Below the pieces are notes generated by a model. The model was not told the origin of the DNA. It did no database searches and worked only from the letters and a program-made list of their open reading frames with translations. A stretch of DNA of 64,000 nt from Adenanthera pavonina (Eukaryota > Streptophyta > Magnoliopsida > Fabales > Fabaceae). Location: contig JAIVEN010000006.1 in NCBI GenBank assembly GCA_026686845.1, positions 32,472,501-32,536,500 of the forward strand, given 5' to 3'. Below are positions 10,278 to 22,629 of this stretch, piece after piece (positions within the stretch are counted from its first letter, which is position 1; each line of letters opens with the position of its first letter). Made by a program: the position numbers and the translations under genes.

Positions 10278-11852
10278 CTATTTAGCATGCCTTGGTTGAT
10301 TATATGTCTCAATATGAGGTGATGCACTATTTTTCTTCTTATTGCTCTCAGCATGCATAAAATGTCTCCTGTATGCATTTTGGTTTTTCTTCCTAATTTT
10401 TTCTTTGACAGCACATGGATCATAGCCAAGACCAGCTTTTCCTTGTGAAATTCTTTGGCTCCCCATCAAGGCAAACAACATATCTTTACCTCTAGTGAGC
10501 CTAGACATGCTTTTAACTAAGTAATCATTAGTTTGCTTAAGTTCAGTACATGAAGTACAGCAAACAGATTCAGCAGTAGGTAAAGAAGTAATTTCAGAGA
10601 TTGTGCTTTGTGATTCTAGCTTGTTTATCTTCTTCTTTGCCAGTTTTAGTTCTTTAGCAACTTTAATGAAATCATCATGAAGCTCATGAAATGCATCCAG
10701 TAATTCAGAATAGGAAGGTTCAGATTCATATACCTCTTCTTCCTGATCACTGCTGCATGAGGGAGTGGCTTCTTCAGAAGCAAGTGCCATCAGACAAATG
10801 TTAGCAATCTCATCTTCATCTTCTTCTTCCTCATTTGAGCTGTTGCCCCATATGGATGAGATGTAGGCTTTCTTCCTCTTCCCTTTGTCAGCAACTTTCT
10901 TTTCTTTTTCTTGCTTCTTGAGGAATTGGGGGCAGTCCCACTTTATGTGTCCCTGCTTCTTGCACTCATAACAAGTTACAGGTTCTTTTGCCTCTTTCTT
11001 GCTTTCTCCAGCAGCTCCCTTCTTGAAGAATCTCTTGTTTTTCTTCTTGTTGTAGAATCTTCCGAATTTTCTGACCATCATAGCCAGAGTTTCCCCATCC
11101 AGCCCATCCTCTTCGTCAGATTCTTCTTCTTTTTCATCAGCAGCTTTGAGGGCAAGGCCTTTCTTCTTTCTGTCCATCCCAGCTTCCTTGAGAGCTTTGA
11201 TCTTTCCTTCATACTCTTCAAGGCTGCCAAAGAGAGCTGTGATAGAGGCCATTGATTCTCCTCTGGATTCTTCTATTGCTGTCACCTTGGGCTGCCATTC
11301 TAGAGGGAGTGCTCTGAGAATTTTTCTCACTTTCTCTGATTGAGTGTATTCCTTTTCTAGGCTCTTTAGTTGATTCACAATGAGAGTGAATCTCTTTTGG
11401 AGCTCCTTTATAGTTTCTTCTTTAGCCATTCTGAAGCTCTCATACTCTCCAATGCATGTATTGAGTCTGTTCTCCCTGACCCCAGATGTTCCTTCATGTG
11501 CAATCTGCAGAGTGTCCCACATCCCTTTTGCAGTGGTGCATTGTGAGAACCTGTAGAATTCGTCCTGGTTCAGGGCACTGACTAAACAATGATTTGCTTT
11601 AAAATTCAGTAGGACTCTCCTTCTGTCTTCATCATTCCACTCTGCTTCCAGCTTCTCTTTGTATCTTCCATCTTCAGTTAGAGCCATTAGGACAAAATCT
11701 CCTTTATCAATGACTGACCAGATGTCAAGATCAATTGATTGAAGGTAGATCTGCATCCTCATCTTCCAGTACCCATAATGCTCTCCACTGAAGCCTGGTG
11801 GTCTGTTAGTGTTGTTTCCTTCAGGAAGTATACTCTCTCTAAAGCCAGCCAT
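10278..11852 (-). CDS. gag: Element B gag (copia capsid/nucleocapsid protein)
   Basis: The 524-codon open frame starts at the ATG at 11852 (MAGFRESILPEG). Upstream in-frame codons run back into the primer site without another ATG. The N-terminus has the copia-gag signature PPGFSGEHYGYWK; a UBN2-type helical region follows (KANHCLVSALN, AKGMWDTLQ, KRFTLIVNQLKSL). The CCHC knuckle CYECKKQGHIKWDC lies at residues ~294-307 (10933-10973). The carboxy half is acidic and lysine-rich with likely coiled-coil segments and no further recognised domain. It forms the virus-like particle and binds the element RNA. The frame is intact to TAG at 10278, but that stop may itself be a mutated Gln codon that shortens a longer gag. 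Confidence 0.88.
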   Translation of the reverse strand: MAGFRESILPEGNNTNRPPGFSGEHYGYWKMRMQIYLQSIDLDIWSVIDKGDFVLMALTEDGRYKEKLEAEWNDEDRRRVLLNFKANHCLVSALNQDEFYRFSQCTTAKGMWDTLQIAHEGTSGVRENRLNTCIGEYESFRMAKEETIKELQKRFTLIVNQLKSLEKEYTQSEKVRKILRALPLEWQPKVTAIEESRGESMASITALFGSLEEYEGKIKALKEAGMDRKKKGLALKAADEKEEESDEEDGLDGETLAMMVRKFGRFYNKKKNKRFFKKGAAGESKKEAKEPVTCYECKKQGHIKWDCPQFLKKQEKEKKVADKGKRKKAYISSIWGNSSNEEEEDEDEIANICLMALASEEATPSCSSDQEEEVYESEPSYSELLDAFHELHDDFIKVAKELKLAKKKINKLESQSTISEITSLPTAESVCCTSCTELKQTNDYLVKSMSRLTRGKDMLFALMGSQRISQGKAGLGYDPCAVKEKIRKKNQNAYRRHFMHAESNKKKNSASPHIETYNQPRHAK

Positions 11853-11893
11853 CTTTGTTCCCGGACTGTAAAATCCTTTGAATGGGAATCCGG

Positions 11894-11905
11894 GCTCTGA
11901 TATCA
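11894..11905 (-). other. Element B primer binding site (initiator-Met tRNA)
   Basis: The minus strand reads TGATATCAGAGC two bases inside the 5' LTR end. This matches the plant initiator-Met tRNA 3' end complement (TGGTATCAGAGC) with one mismatch. Confidence 0.88.
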
Positions 11906-11907
11906 CT

Positions 11908-13632
11908 TGTTAACAAGGCTGACTTCCTAAGAGGGGGGGTGAATTGGGAAGATTGAAATTTTTCTGCACAAAGTGAAGTGGGTGAAGATATCACAGTATA
12001 ATGAAAGCAATGAGTAAAACAGAGTAAGCTGATAAGTAAGGATAAGGAGAAGAAAACTCAGTGATTTATCCTAGTTCGGTCTATCCACTTGACCTACGTC
12101 CAGTCCCCAAGACAACTCTTGAGATTTATCCACTATACAGCAAGAATTTCAATGGGCTTCTTGCTAATGCCACAGTACATGATTATGCTCTATTTCTGAG
12201 CTCTCTCAAACTCTCCAAGCACTTTCTCTATGTGCTTCCCAATCCCCTTGTGAATTCCCCTCACAAGTAAATCTATCTTCCAGATGAAGAGTAGATTATT
12301 TACAAAGATACAACTCTCTTGAATAGAGTAGATATGAAGGTTAAAGTACAGATAATGAAGTTGAGAGGGTAAAAGCTTTTGAGATGAAGATTCAGCAGAG
12401 ATTCGGTATATACAAGTTTGATTCGTTACCCACAACTTCAAATGATGTTACTTTTATAGTTTTAGGTCTCAAGTATCCGTTAGAGACTTAATCTATCCGT
12501 TGGGAAAGTTATCCAACGGTTACTCTGAAAAACTATCCGTTTACCAACCGTATTTAATATTTCTGACACACTGAAATTTGAATTTTGGTTGGTCAACAGA
12601 CGAATTTCGAAGGAACCGAAGGTTAAAGCTTCCAATGTTAAAATACGAAGTTCGTCTGTCCATAGAGTGAAATTCGAATTTTGAAATTTATAAAATATTT
12701 TCACAATGTGACATACGAATTTTCAAGAAGAAAGTTTTTCTGTAAATCGTGAACAGTGTTTTCAATTTGCTACAATAACCTTGAAATTTGAATTTTGAAT
12801 GCCCAAAATTCGTCTGTCCATTGAACGTTCAAAGAGGCACAGTAGTTCACTTTCTTCGAAATTCGAATTTTGACAGAGTGAAATTCGTCTGTCAGAGATC
12901 AATTTTGAAACTTAATTTCTTCTTGATTTCAGATGAACTTTAACATAGTTTCAGACGAATTTCTTCTGTTTTCTCAAGTTGTGTTTTGTCTGAAATTCGA
13001 ACTTTGAAAGAGTGAAATTCGAATGTCACAAAGAAGCTCCTTTCGGACTTATATGAAAATTCGAATGTTGCAAAGTCAAAGTTCGTCTGTCAGAGAGCAT
13101 TTTTCAAACTCAATTTCTTCTTGATTTCAGATAAACTTTAACATAGTTTCAGACGAATTTCTTTGGTTTTTACAACTTGCATTTTGTCTGAAATTCGAAC
13201 TTTGAAACTGTAAAGTTCGTCTGTCACAAAGAGGCTTCTTTCAGACTTGATGAAAATTCGAATTTTGAAAGACCAAAATTCGTCTGACAGAGAGACATCT
13301 CTTCAGACTTGTTCAGTTTTAACTCAAAATTCGAATTGCCAAAGGCAAAGTTCGAATTTCCAACTTGACAGTTCAGTTTAAACTTTCAAACTTCGTCTGT
13401 TTGTGAATATTTTTCAAATAAGTAAAGATTTAATTTCAAATCAAGGTTTGAAAACATCTTTTTCTTAAATCAAAATCTTTTACCCAATCACAACTAAAAC
13501 TAAAGATGTTACAAGAGATCTAACAGCAAATACTCAGAAGATCTTTACTTGAAACAACTTTGATCTCCTTTGATATCTTCAATCCAAGCTCTTGAGTGTT
13601 AGCTGGGAATCATCAAAACTCTTGATTCAACA
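11908..13632 (-). repeat. Element B 5' LTR
   Basis: It is the partner of 1690-3435, with TG...CA ends and close sequence identity. On the minus strand the TATA-like ACTATAAAAG is at 12451-12460, so U3 is the motif-rich part from 13632 down to about 12480. The right edge abuts CATAT at 13633-13637. Confidence 0.93.
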
Positions 13633-13637
13633 CATAT

Positions 13638-14191
13638 AGTTAAGACATAAATCTATAAATAGAACTTCATTTGAAGGTATGGATAACAAAATTTACATTG
13701 TATAAATTGAAACTCTGTCAAAATCTTGTACTCTCATACACCTCAATTATTGCTCTTCAACTGTCAAACATACTCTATATTAGAGAGTTTCTCTTATTGT
13801 AAACAATCTTATCTTTATCTGGAAGAAAAATTTTCTTGTGAGGAAACTTCACAAGGGATTTAGGAAGCACTTAGCTAGGGTGGAGAGAGTGAATCTATAA
13901 GCTCTTGGAACAGAGCATAAAGTTATACTACGTCATTGCAAGGAGCCCACTAAATTCTTGCTAGACAGTGAAAAATCTTAAGTTGTAGCTTGAGGATTGG
14001 ACATAGATCAGGAAGAAGAGACCGAACTAGGATAAATCTTTGTGTCCTTCTTCTTATACCTTCCTTATTGCCTTATTACATTTTGTACTATATTTTTCTA
14101 CAACTTTTACTTTCACTGCTCTTTTATAATTTTTCAGAAAAATTTCAAACTTCCTAATTCACTCCCTTTTGGGAAGCCAGCAGAACTAACA
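13638..14191 (+). repeat. Element A 5' LTR, second part
   Basis: It continues A's LTR after the nested element: AGTTAAGACATAAATC and so on, matching 23709 onward in the 3' LTR. It ends GCAGAACTAACA at 14191 next to the primer site. Confidence 0.88.
13653..13662 (+). promoter_or_regulatory. TATA box of element A 5' LTR
   Basis: CTATAAATAG is conserved at 23724-23733 in the 3' LTR. Element B landed only ~15 bases upstream, separating this TATA box from A's own upstream U3 sequence. Confidence 0.6.
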
Positions 14192-14193
14192 AG

Positions 14194-14205
14194 TGGTATC
14201 AGAGC
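14194..14205 (+). other. Element A primer binding site (initiator-Met tRNA)
   Basis: TGGTATCAGAGC is a perfect 12-base match to the initiator-Met tRNA 3' complement, two bases after the LTR end. Confidence 0.92.
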
Positions 14206-14246
14206 TCGAACTCCCAAGTAAAGGATTTAACAATCTGGGAAAATCA

Positions 14247-15819
14247 ATGGATGGCTTTAGAGAGAGTATTCTTCTGAGGGAAACAACACAGATAGACCTC
14301 CTGGCTTTAGTGGAGAACATTATAGATACTGGAAGATGATAATGCAAATCTATCTCTAGTCCATTGACTTAGACATTTGGTCAGTCATCCAAAAGGGAGA
14401 TTTTGTCCTAATAAAGTTACAGGATGATGGCAAATACAAAGAGAAGCTAAAAGATGAGTGGAATGAGGAAGATAAGAGAAGAATCCTACTCAACTACAAA
14501 GCAAAACATTGCCTGGTCAGTGTACTCAATCAGGACGAATTATATATGGTGTCTCAATGTTCCATAGCTAAAGGAATGTGGGACACTCTACAAATTGCTC
14601 ACGAAGGAACTACTGTAGTAAGGAAGAACAAATTGAACTCCTGCAACGGTGAGTATGAAAGCTTCAGAATGATGGAAGGTAAAAGCATTAAAGAACTGCA
14701 AAAGAGATTTACCCTCATTGTAAATCAACTGAAGAGTCTTGGCAAGGAGTATACACAGCTAGAGAAAGTTGGAAAAATCTTTAGAGCTTTTCCTTTGGAA
14801 TGACAACCAAAAGTAATAGCAATAGAAGAAGCTAAAGGAGAGTTAGTGGCTTCTGTCACAGCTCTCTTCGGTAGTCTTAAAGAATATGATGGTAAAATAA
14901 AAGCTACCAAGAAAGTTGGTCAAAATAAGAAGAAAAAGGGCCTTGCATTGAAAGTTGTAGAGGAAAGAGAAAAAGAGTCTGATGATAAAGAAGAGCTAGA
15001 TGAAGAGACTCTAGCGATGTTGGTCAAAAAATTCGGAAGGTTCTATAACAAGAAGAGAAATAAAAAAATCTTTAAAAAGGAGCAGCTGCAGACAACAAGA
15101 AAGAAGGCAAAGAGCCTGTCACCTGCTATAAGTGCAAAAAGCAAGGGCAAGTCAAATCGGATTGTCCACAATTCCTGAAAAAGCAAGAAAAAGAAAAGAA
15201 AGCTGCTGATAAAGGCAAAAAGAAAAAGGCATGCATCTCATCAATCTGAGGCAATAACTCAGATGAAGAAGATGAAGATAAGGAAGAAATTGCCAACATC
15301 TGCTTAATGGCACTTGCATATGAAAAAACTCCAAACTCATCTAACAGTGATTATGAAGATAAGGAAAATGAATCTAAACCTTCCTATTTTGAATTGCTTG
15401 ATGTATTTCATGATCTGCATGATGAGTTCATTAAAACTACAAAAGAACTAAAACTGGCTAAGAAGAAGATTAGCAAGTTAGAATCTGATTGCAAATTATC
15501 TAACACTGCATCTCTGTATAAAACTGAATCTGTTTCCTGTACATCATGCACTGAACTAAAGAAGAACAATGAATATCTTTTGAAAAGCATGGCTAAACTC
15601 ACTAAGGGTAAAGATATGTTGTTTGCTTTATTAGGTAGTCAGGGAATTACACATGAAAAAGTTGGACTTGGCTATGATCCTTGTGCAGTTAAAGAAAAGA
15701 ATGAAAAGAAAAATAAAAATCTGTATATAAGACATTTTGTGCATCCTGATGGACATAAAAAGAAAAGTTACAACTCAAAATGCATTGAATCTTATGTCCA
15801 ACCAAAACATGTAAAATAA
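14247..15819 (+). pseudogene. Element A gag pseudogene
   Basis: It is homologous along its length to element B gag. It starts at ATG 14247 (MDGFRESI), loses the frame within ~10 codons by a one-base deletion, and has a TAG at the codon that is Gln in B (IYLQ). Readable blocks are at 14546-14803, 14846-15178 and 15307-15819. The zinc knuckle near 15120-15165 is C-Y-K-C...C with the metal-binding His replaced by Gln. The last block ends in TAA at the position where B gag also stops. It is non-functional. Confidence 0.88.
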
Positions 15820-15859
15820 AAATATTATATGCATGCTTTCTTCTTGCATCACAATCTAG

Positions 15860-18800
15860 TAATCCCTTTATCACCTACCACTTCTGTAACAAGAACGGAC
15901 ATGTTTCTAGTTTATATTTATTAAAGAAAAATGGACTTGGCAGGAAGGTAGAATGGGTTCCTAAAGGTACATTTGTATCTAGGGAAAATGCCACTAACAG
16001 AAAAGGACCCAAGCAAATTTGGGTACCTAAAAGGAAAAACTAAACCTTGTTTTGAAGATTTGTCTTAGAGCTAGCAAAAGCAACAAATGGTATATGAACA
16101 GTGCTTGCTCAAAACATATGACTGGTGATAAGAAGAAGTTCATCACCTTTAGAGACAAGAAAGAAGGAAAGGTGAACTTCGGAGGTGACTAATATGGCAG
16201 AATAATTGGCATTGGTATTGTGGGCAAGAAGCTTGAAACATCTATAGAAGAGGTGCTATTTGTAGTTGTCCTCAATCACAATCTGCTGAGTGTGAGTCAG
16301 AGATGTGACAAGGGAAACTGGGTACTGTTTAACTCAAAATTCTACCTAGTCATCCAAAAAAGTGATTGCAAAATAAGTCTTGAAGCTCAAAGAGATGGTA
16401 ATTGCTATACTATTGATCTTGATGAACTTCCCACTTTAGACTCTGTATGTTTAATCAGTAAAGACAATGACAGTTGATTGTGGCATAGAAAACTAACACA
16501 TGTTAACATAAATTAACTAAAAAAATTAATTAAGAATGATTTAGTCACTGGTTTACCAAATATTTCTTTTGAAAAAGATAAAGAATGTGATGCATGCCTC
16601 AAAGGAAAACAAACTAAATCATTATTCAAACCTAAAAATGTAATCACCACATCTAAACCACTGCAATTATTGCAGATGGATTTGATAGGTCCATCTAGAG
16701 TAAAAAGCATTAATGGAAACCTGTATGTGCTTGTGATTGTTGATGATTACTCTAGATTTACCTGGACTTTGTTTCTTTCTTCCAAGAATGAAACATTTGA
16801 TGCATTTGTAACCTTGGCTAAGAAAGTACAAAATGAGAAAGGCATTTTCCATTGTGTCTATCCTGTCTGATCATGGAGGAGAATTTGAAAACTCAAGCTT
16901 TCTAGAGTACTGAGAAGAGCATGGAATTGATCACCAATTCTCAACACCAAGAACTCCTCAGCAAAATGGAGTGGTGGAGAGGAAGAACAAAACAATTGGA
17001 GAAATGACTAGAGCAATGCTGAATGAAAAGGAGCTTCCTCAAGTTTTCAGGGCTGATGCAGTAAACACAGCAAACTACATCATAAATAGAGCCTACGTTA
17101 GACCAATTTTTGGGAACACACCTTATGAGCTATATAAAGGAAAGAAGCCAAATCTCTCACACCCGCATGTATTTGGCTGCAAGTGCTTCATCCATAATAA
17201 TGGAAAAGAGAATCTGGGTAAGTTTGATGCCAAATCAGATGAAGGTATATTCCTTGGCTATTCAAGTAAAAGTAAAACATATAGGGTTTTCAATAAAAAG
17301 ACTAGAGCTATAGAAGAATCTGTGCATGTTGTCTTTATTGAAAATGAAATTGTTTCCAAGCATATCATTGATGAAGATAATCTCATTTCTAGCTTTAAGA
17401 ATTTGAGTTTTTCTGGAGAAGATAAAATTGAACCTCCAAAAATATTTGAATCTACTAATGTAGAGGAAGATATTCAGGAGAAAGATCTTGAATTTGAAAA
17501 TAATGAAGAAATCTCTCAAGAACTCCCTAGAGCTTTGAGATATCAAGGGAGTCATCCAGTTGATCAAATGATTGGGGATGTTCAAGAGAATGTTAAAGTT
17601 AGAAGACAACTTAGGGATCAAATAAATAATTGTGCATTTATTTCTCAAATTAAACCTAAGAGTGCTGAAGAAGCCTTAACTGATGAATATTGGATACTAG
17701 ATATACAAAATAAACTTAATCAATTTGAAAGAAATCAAGTTTGGGACTTAGTGCCCAGACCCAAAGATCACCCACTTATTGGAACTAAATGAGTTTTTAG
17801 AAATAAACTTGATGAATCAGGAACAATCATTAGAAATAAAGCAAGATTAGTTGCCAAAGGATATAATCAAGATGAAGGCATTGATTATGAGAAAACTTTT
17901 GCTCCAGTTACAAGATTGAAAGCAATAAGGATCCTCTTGGCCTATGCATGGATGAAAAATAATGTTATATCAAATGGATGTAAAGAGTGCTTTTCTGAAT
18001 GGATATATCATGGAAGAAGTTTATATTGATCAACCTCCAGGTTTTGAGGATTCAACAAAGCCAAACCATGTTTATAAAATAAAAAAAACTCTTTATGGCC
18101 TAAAACAAGCTCCTAGAGCATGGTATGAAAGACTAAGTAATTTTTTGATTGAAAAAGAGTTTAATAGAGGAAAAGTAGATACAACACTGTTTACTAAGAA
18201 AGAAAATAAAGATTTACTTATTGTTCAAATTTATGTTGATGATATTATATTTGGTGCTATTAATAAATCTCTTTGCAAGAATTTCTCTAAGCTAATGTAG
18301 AGTAAATTTGAAATGTCAATGATGGGTGAGCTCAACTTCTTCCTTAGACTGTAAATTAAATAATGTGATGATAACATCTTCATCAATCAGTCAAAGTATC
18401 TAAAGGAGCTGCTAAAAAAATTTAGAATGGAAAACGTCAAATCAATGGGGACTCTTATGGCTACTGCAACAAAACTTGACATGGATGAGGGAGGAAAGCC
18501 CTTTGACATAACTCAGTACAGGAGAAATATTGGCTCCTTGCTATACCTAACAGCTAGTAGACCAGACATAATGTTCAGTGTCTGTATATGTGCAAGGTTT
18601 CAATCCTGTCCCAAAGAGTTCCATGCAACTACTGTGAAGAGAATTTTCAGATATCTAATTAGAACATCACTGATGGGACTTTGGTATCCAAAAGGCAATG
18701 GAGAAGAGCTTACAGGATATACTGATGCTAACTTCACTGGATCCAAAACTGACAGAAAAAGCACAAGTAGAACCTGTCAGTTTCTTGGAGGATCCTTGCT

Positions 18801-19182
18801 CTCATGGTTTTGCAAGAAACATAATAGTGTGGCTCTCTCGACAGCAGAAGCTGAATATGTTGCTGCATGCAGTTGTTGTGCTCAAGTTCCCTAGATGAAG
18901 TAGTAACTTGAAGATCTTGAGATTGAAATGAAGGAGATACCAATAAAGTGTGATAATTAAAGTGCTATCAACATCACAAAGAATCTAGTCATGCATTCCA
19001 GGACAAAACATATTGAAGTAAGGTATCACTTCATAAGGGATCATGTTTTGAAAGGAGACATCAAATTGGAATACATTCTTACTAAAGATCAAATTGCAGA
19101 TATTCTGACTAAACCTCTTGCAGAAGATAGACACTACAAAATTAGAAGAGAATAGGGAATGGTAAATCCCAATGAGTTGTAA
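15860..19182 (+). pseudogene. Element A pol pseudogene
   Basis: It has the same copia order as element B pol: damaged knuckle near 15870, protease region near 16090 where the catalytic Asp codon reads Asn (WYMNSACS), GAG-pre-integrase, integrase (MDLIGPSRVKS, NGVVERKNK-like block near 16965), RT with YVDD near 18235, RNase H with STAEAEY near 18840, and the MVNPNEL end at 19182. Stops or shifts occur near 16190, 16475, 16515, 16860, 16910, 17790, 17960, 18300, 18890 and 19155. It cannot encode a working polyprotein. Confidence 0.9.
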
Positions 19183-20139
19183 GTAAGCCCTTTTATCAAT
19201 CTATTTAAAGTTTCTGACATTGAATTAATACTAACTTTTGCATCGGAGTATGTTTGAGATGTGTTGCAGGTGCTCCACATGAGATTAGATGATAACAAAT
19301 CTGCATACTGGAGCTAATTAGATCTGCACGATCAAAAGATGCTGAAGAAAGGTGAAAATTTGAACTTTCAGTACAAATATGTAAGTTCAGAGTTTTGAAA
19401 TTCTCATTTTAAAGGCTTATTAGACGAATTTCAATGATGAATTGTGTTTTTGAATGAATTAGCATGCTCAATATTCAAACTTAGATGCTCATCAGACAAA
19501 TTTTAGTAACTTACACTCTGTAACAGTACCTTCATAACCCTCGAAATTTGTCTGTTAAATAATGGAAATTCAAATTTCCAAAATTTAATGTGAATGATAA
19601 CCTTGTTCAAAATGCATTTTATATGAATTTCCATATATGAAAATACAAATTTCAAAGACACTTTACAAAACTTTGAAATTCGAAATTTTGATCTCTAAAT
19701 TCGTCTGTTGAAATATGCTTCATTGTTAAGTCTCTGTAAGATGAACTTTCATGTTTGTTGTGTGAAATTGTGAAATTTGAACTTTGATGATTCAAAGTTC
19801 GTCTATTGCTTCTTGTTCTTTAAACTCAGCTTCTGTCAGACAAACTTCAAGATGAAAATTTGTCTGTCAATAAGCCTCTCCTTGTGGGATAACTCATAAC
19901 TACTCAAAATTTGAATTTTGACCCCTCAAAATTCGTCTGTTGAATGGTTACAAACATTGAAACCAAAGGTCTCTCTCTAAACAGACGCAACCCTATTCGT
20001 CTCTCTCTCAAGTCTGTTCAAATTCTCTCTTAAATTCCCATTAACTCTGTTCACAGATCCTCTTTTTCCATTGATTAAACTTCTTTTCGCACCTTATAAA
20101 CTCATTCCCTGCATCTTTCTGTAACATTCATCTACGAGA
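19183..20139 (+). promoter_or_regulatory. Element A pol-ORF3 spacer with the same motif array
   Basis: No coding frame is present. TTCGTCTG-type motifs and their reverse complement recur (for example near 19421, 19702, 19799 and 19930), often beside AAATTTGAA or ATTCGAA blocks. It is equivalent in place and content to 5943-6934 in element B, although decayed. Confidence 0.45.
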
Positions 20140-22373
20140 ATGGCAAGAGTTAAGAATCTGGAAGTTAAGAAAGGGGAGTCAAGACCAAAGAGAGCAGTCA
20201 AATCTCAATACGCCTCCAAGAAAGGTGAAACTCAGAAAAGGAAGGGTGAATCTAGCAAAGGAACTCCTTCCAAGAAACAGAAAACAACTCTTAAGGCAGA
20301 TTCAAAGAAAACTACTCCTACTCTTGAAGAAACCTGAGTCTGCTGTACCTACTGCTCCTGTTCCTCTTGCTTCCTCTTCCTCCTCCAACACTGAGTCTGG
20401 AGAATACCAGTTGACCACGCAGCCATTATGGAGCAATGCTTATATTCTAGGAGAATATACTACCAAGTTTGTTAGTAAAAAGGTAATTAAGCCTCACTGT
20501 GTAAATATAGAAGAATTCCTTATTTCTAACAATTTTGATACTGGGCTATGGATGTTGAGATACAAAAACTTGTTAGAAACTATGGAAAGATATGATGACA
20601 AGGTTTTCAAAACTTGGTATGCTGCCTTGAGGTACAACAGTAAGAAAGATAAATGGGAGGTAAATCTGAGGTCTAGAACCATCTAGTTGACTGATGAGAC
20701 CTTTAATAAGGTGTTGGAAATCCCAGGGCAAGGTAGGTTGAAAATTGGTATCACCACCTCAAAGTACATGGATGAGGATGAACCTGCAGATGAGGAAGGT
20801 GGTGCTTTCTTGAATTACAAAGAAAGTACAGTGCTTAATTCTTTGTTCAGAAGGCGTGAAAATAGGCCTCCTTTGAGTTTGCTGAAGCCCACTAATTTTA
20901 GTGTCCAAGTCAGAATCATACACTACATTATGTCTAGGATTATATTCAACAAAGGGGGAAGTTTCAATCTAATCACAAGGGTAGAAGTACATGTGATGAT
21001 TGCTATAATGCATGGGAAGCTATTAAACATGGGACATATCATCCTTCAACACATGATCAAAGCTAGATATCATAGGAGAGATTCTACTCTGCCCTATGCC
21101 TCAATCATCTCCAAGATACTTTAGTATGCCAGAATTCAACATTTGCAGAAGGAAAAGGAAAGCCCACTGAGATGTTTAAAGAAGAAGAATTGCAGAGAAT
21201 GGCCATTTAAAAGAAAGATGGCAGATGGGTTGGAAAATGAGCTAGGAAGTCAGAAGACTTATTCTTTGAGAAAGGTGGCTCCCAACAACAAGCAGGAACC
21301 TCTGAGGATGTTCCATCTTCACAGTCCACACCTCAGCCTTCTCAGCCTGTTTTCTCTCCATCTCAGTATACTCAGACACCTGTGCCATCCACTCTTTCCA
21401 CCTGGGCTAAGCCAACAAAGATCACTGAGTTATATGGTAGCCTGTCTACACTTATAATGAGCATCAAAGATAAGGAAAATGCTAAGTTTGCTCATCTGCA
21501 AGATCAGATTTTCCAGTTAGCAAAGAATATGAAAGTGGTTGCTAATGAATATGAGGACATCAGAAGTCTTTTTCCATTTACATCAGCTCCACCTTAGCTA
21601 AGACCCTCCGAGCCTATCAGGTCTCCTATTCCTGAACCTCCAAGCTCATTTGAGCTAGCCTCTCCTGAACCAAATGATGATGAACAACTGTTGAGGCTGC
21701 TGGCACTTTGGCCACTCCATAGGTTTCCAGCAATAAGGCAAGCCCTGGTCCACCCTTGGACTATGGCATGGAGGAAGAGGCTCCTCAAGAAGCAAGCTCT
21801 CATGAACCTATTGTTGAATATGCTTAGGATTCAATTCTTTCTACTCAAGAATCTAAGCAAATGGAGAGCCTTACAGCAGCCATAACTTCTACACCTTTTA
21901 TCCAAGCTGCTCTGAATGAGGAAAGAAGCCTTATGCCATATGTGGATTTTGCAGCTATTGCACATGATGCTATTGTGCAAGCTCAAAAACAAAGGCTTGA
22001 TAAGATATTCCCTCCTCCTACTCCTCAACTCTCATCTTCTCAATATGGCATGACCTTATCACAATTGGTCAGATTTGCCAATCTTCAGAAGGAAGTTCAG
22101 CAAATAATTGAAGATGCTGAGGATGATCAACCTGAGGATAACCTGCCTGTAACATCACCTCCTGTACCTCTTCCTAAAATTAATCCTGATCTGCCTTTCA
22201 TCCCTGTACCTCTTCGTGCTATTCTTGTCTCCCAGATTCCTCCTCCTGCTATGTACACTCATGTTCCTGATGATGTCAAAAAGGGGGAGAAGACATCTAA
22301 GCAAATTGAGAAGTCAACTGGGAAGACTACTGTAGAACCATCTAGCAAGAAATCCAAGCCCAAGAAGAATTGA
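20140..22373 (+). pseudogene. Element A third-ORF pseudogene
   Basis: It is collinear with element B ORF3 from MARVKN at 20140 to KKSKPKKN at 22373. Breaks are a frameshift near 20330, TAG at 20684 (Trp in B), TAG at 21122 (Gln in B), shifts between 21150 and 21390, and a stop at 21595-21597. Some blocks remain clear: VKTWYA-like near 20610, RRRENRPPLSLLKP near 20850, HLQDQIFQLAKNMKVV near 21500. Two elements of different age sharing the gene shows that it is a family feature, not a chance capture in one copy. Confidence 0.85.
22278..22292 (+). other. Second polypurine tract inside the end of ORF3 (element A)
   Basis: AAAAAGGGGGAGAAG lies about 350 bases before the tract at the 3' LTR and is a cleaner purine run than it. 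Its counterpart in element B is 3838-3851. Confidence 0.6.
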
Positions 22374-22629
22374 TTAGATCCTAGGATCGGTTTTCTTGTA
22401 CTGTTTTTGCTTGCTATATCTCTTGTAATGATGTACCTATCTTGTTTTGAAATCCTGTGTTTGCAATGTCTGTACTGAAACTTTGAATGAATTAATGAGA
22501 TTCTCTATTTTCTTATTGATCTATTATACATGTTGTACTTATCTTCAAATTTTAATGTACATGTTGAGGGAGAACTCTTAGAAGCAAACACAAGTACTAA
22601 TCCAGTTTGCAAGTTGTTTCGTTATCATC

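Larger units (their letters stand above)
1690..13632 (-). mobile_element. Element B: younger copia retrotransposon nested in element A
   Basis: This is a full-length 11.9 kb element in reverse orientation. Its 5' LTR is 11908-13632 and its 3' LTR is 1690-3435, read on the minus strand from TGTTGAATCAAG to CTTGTTAACA. It is flanked by CATAT at 1685-1689 and 13633-13637, a perfect 5-bp target duplication; the empty site survives in A's 3' LTR near 23703. The two LTRs are close: in the first ~120 bases there are two substitutions and one single-base indel. gag is open. pol has at least two nonsense codons and a frameshift, and ORF3 has one nonsense codon. Insertion is therefore recent relative to A but not current. 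Confidence 0.95.
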
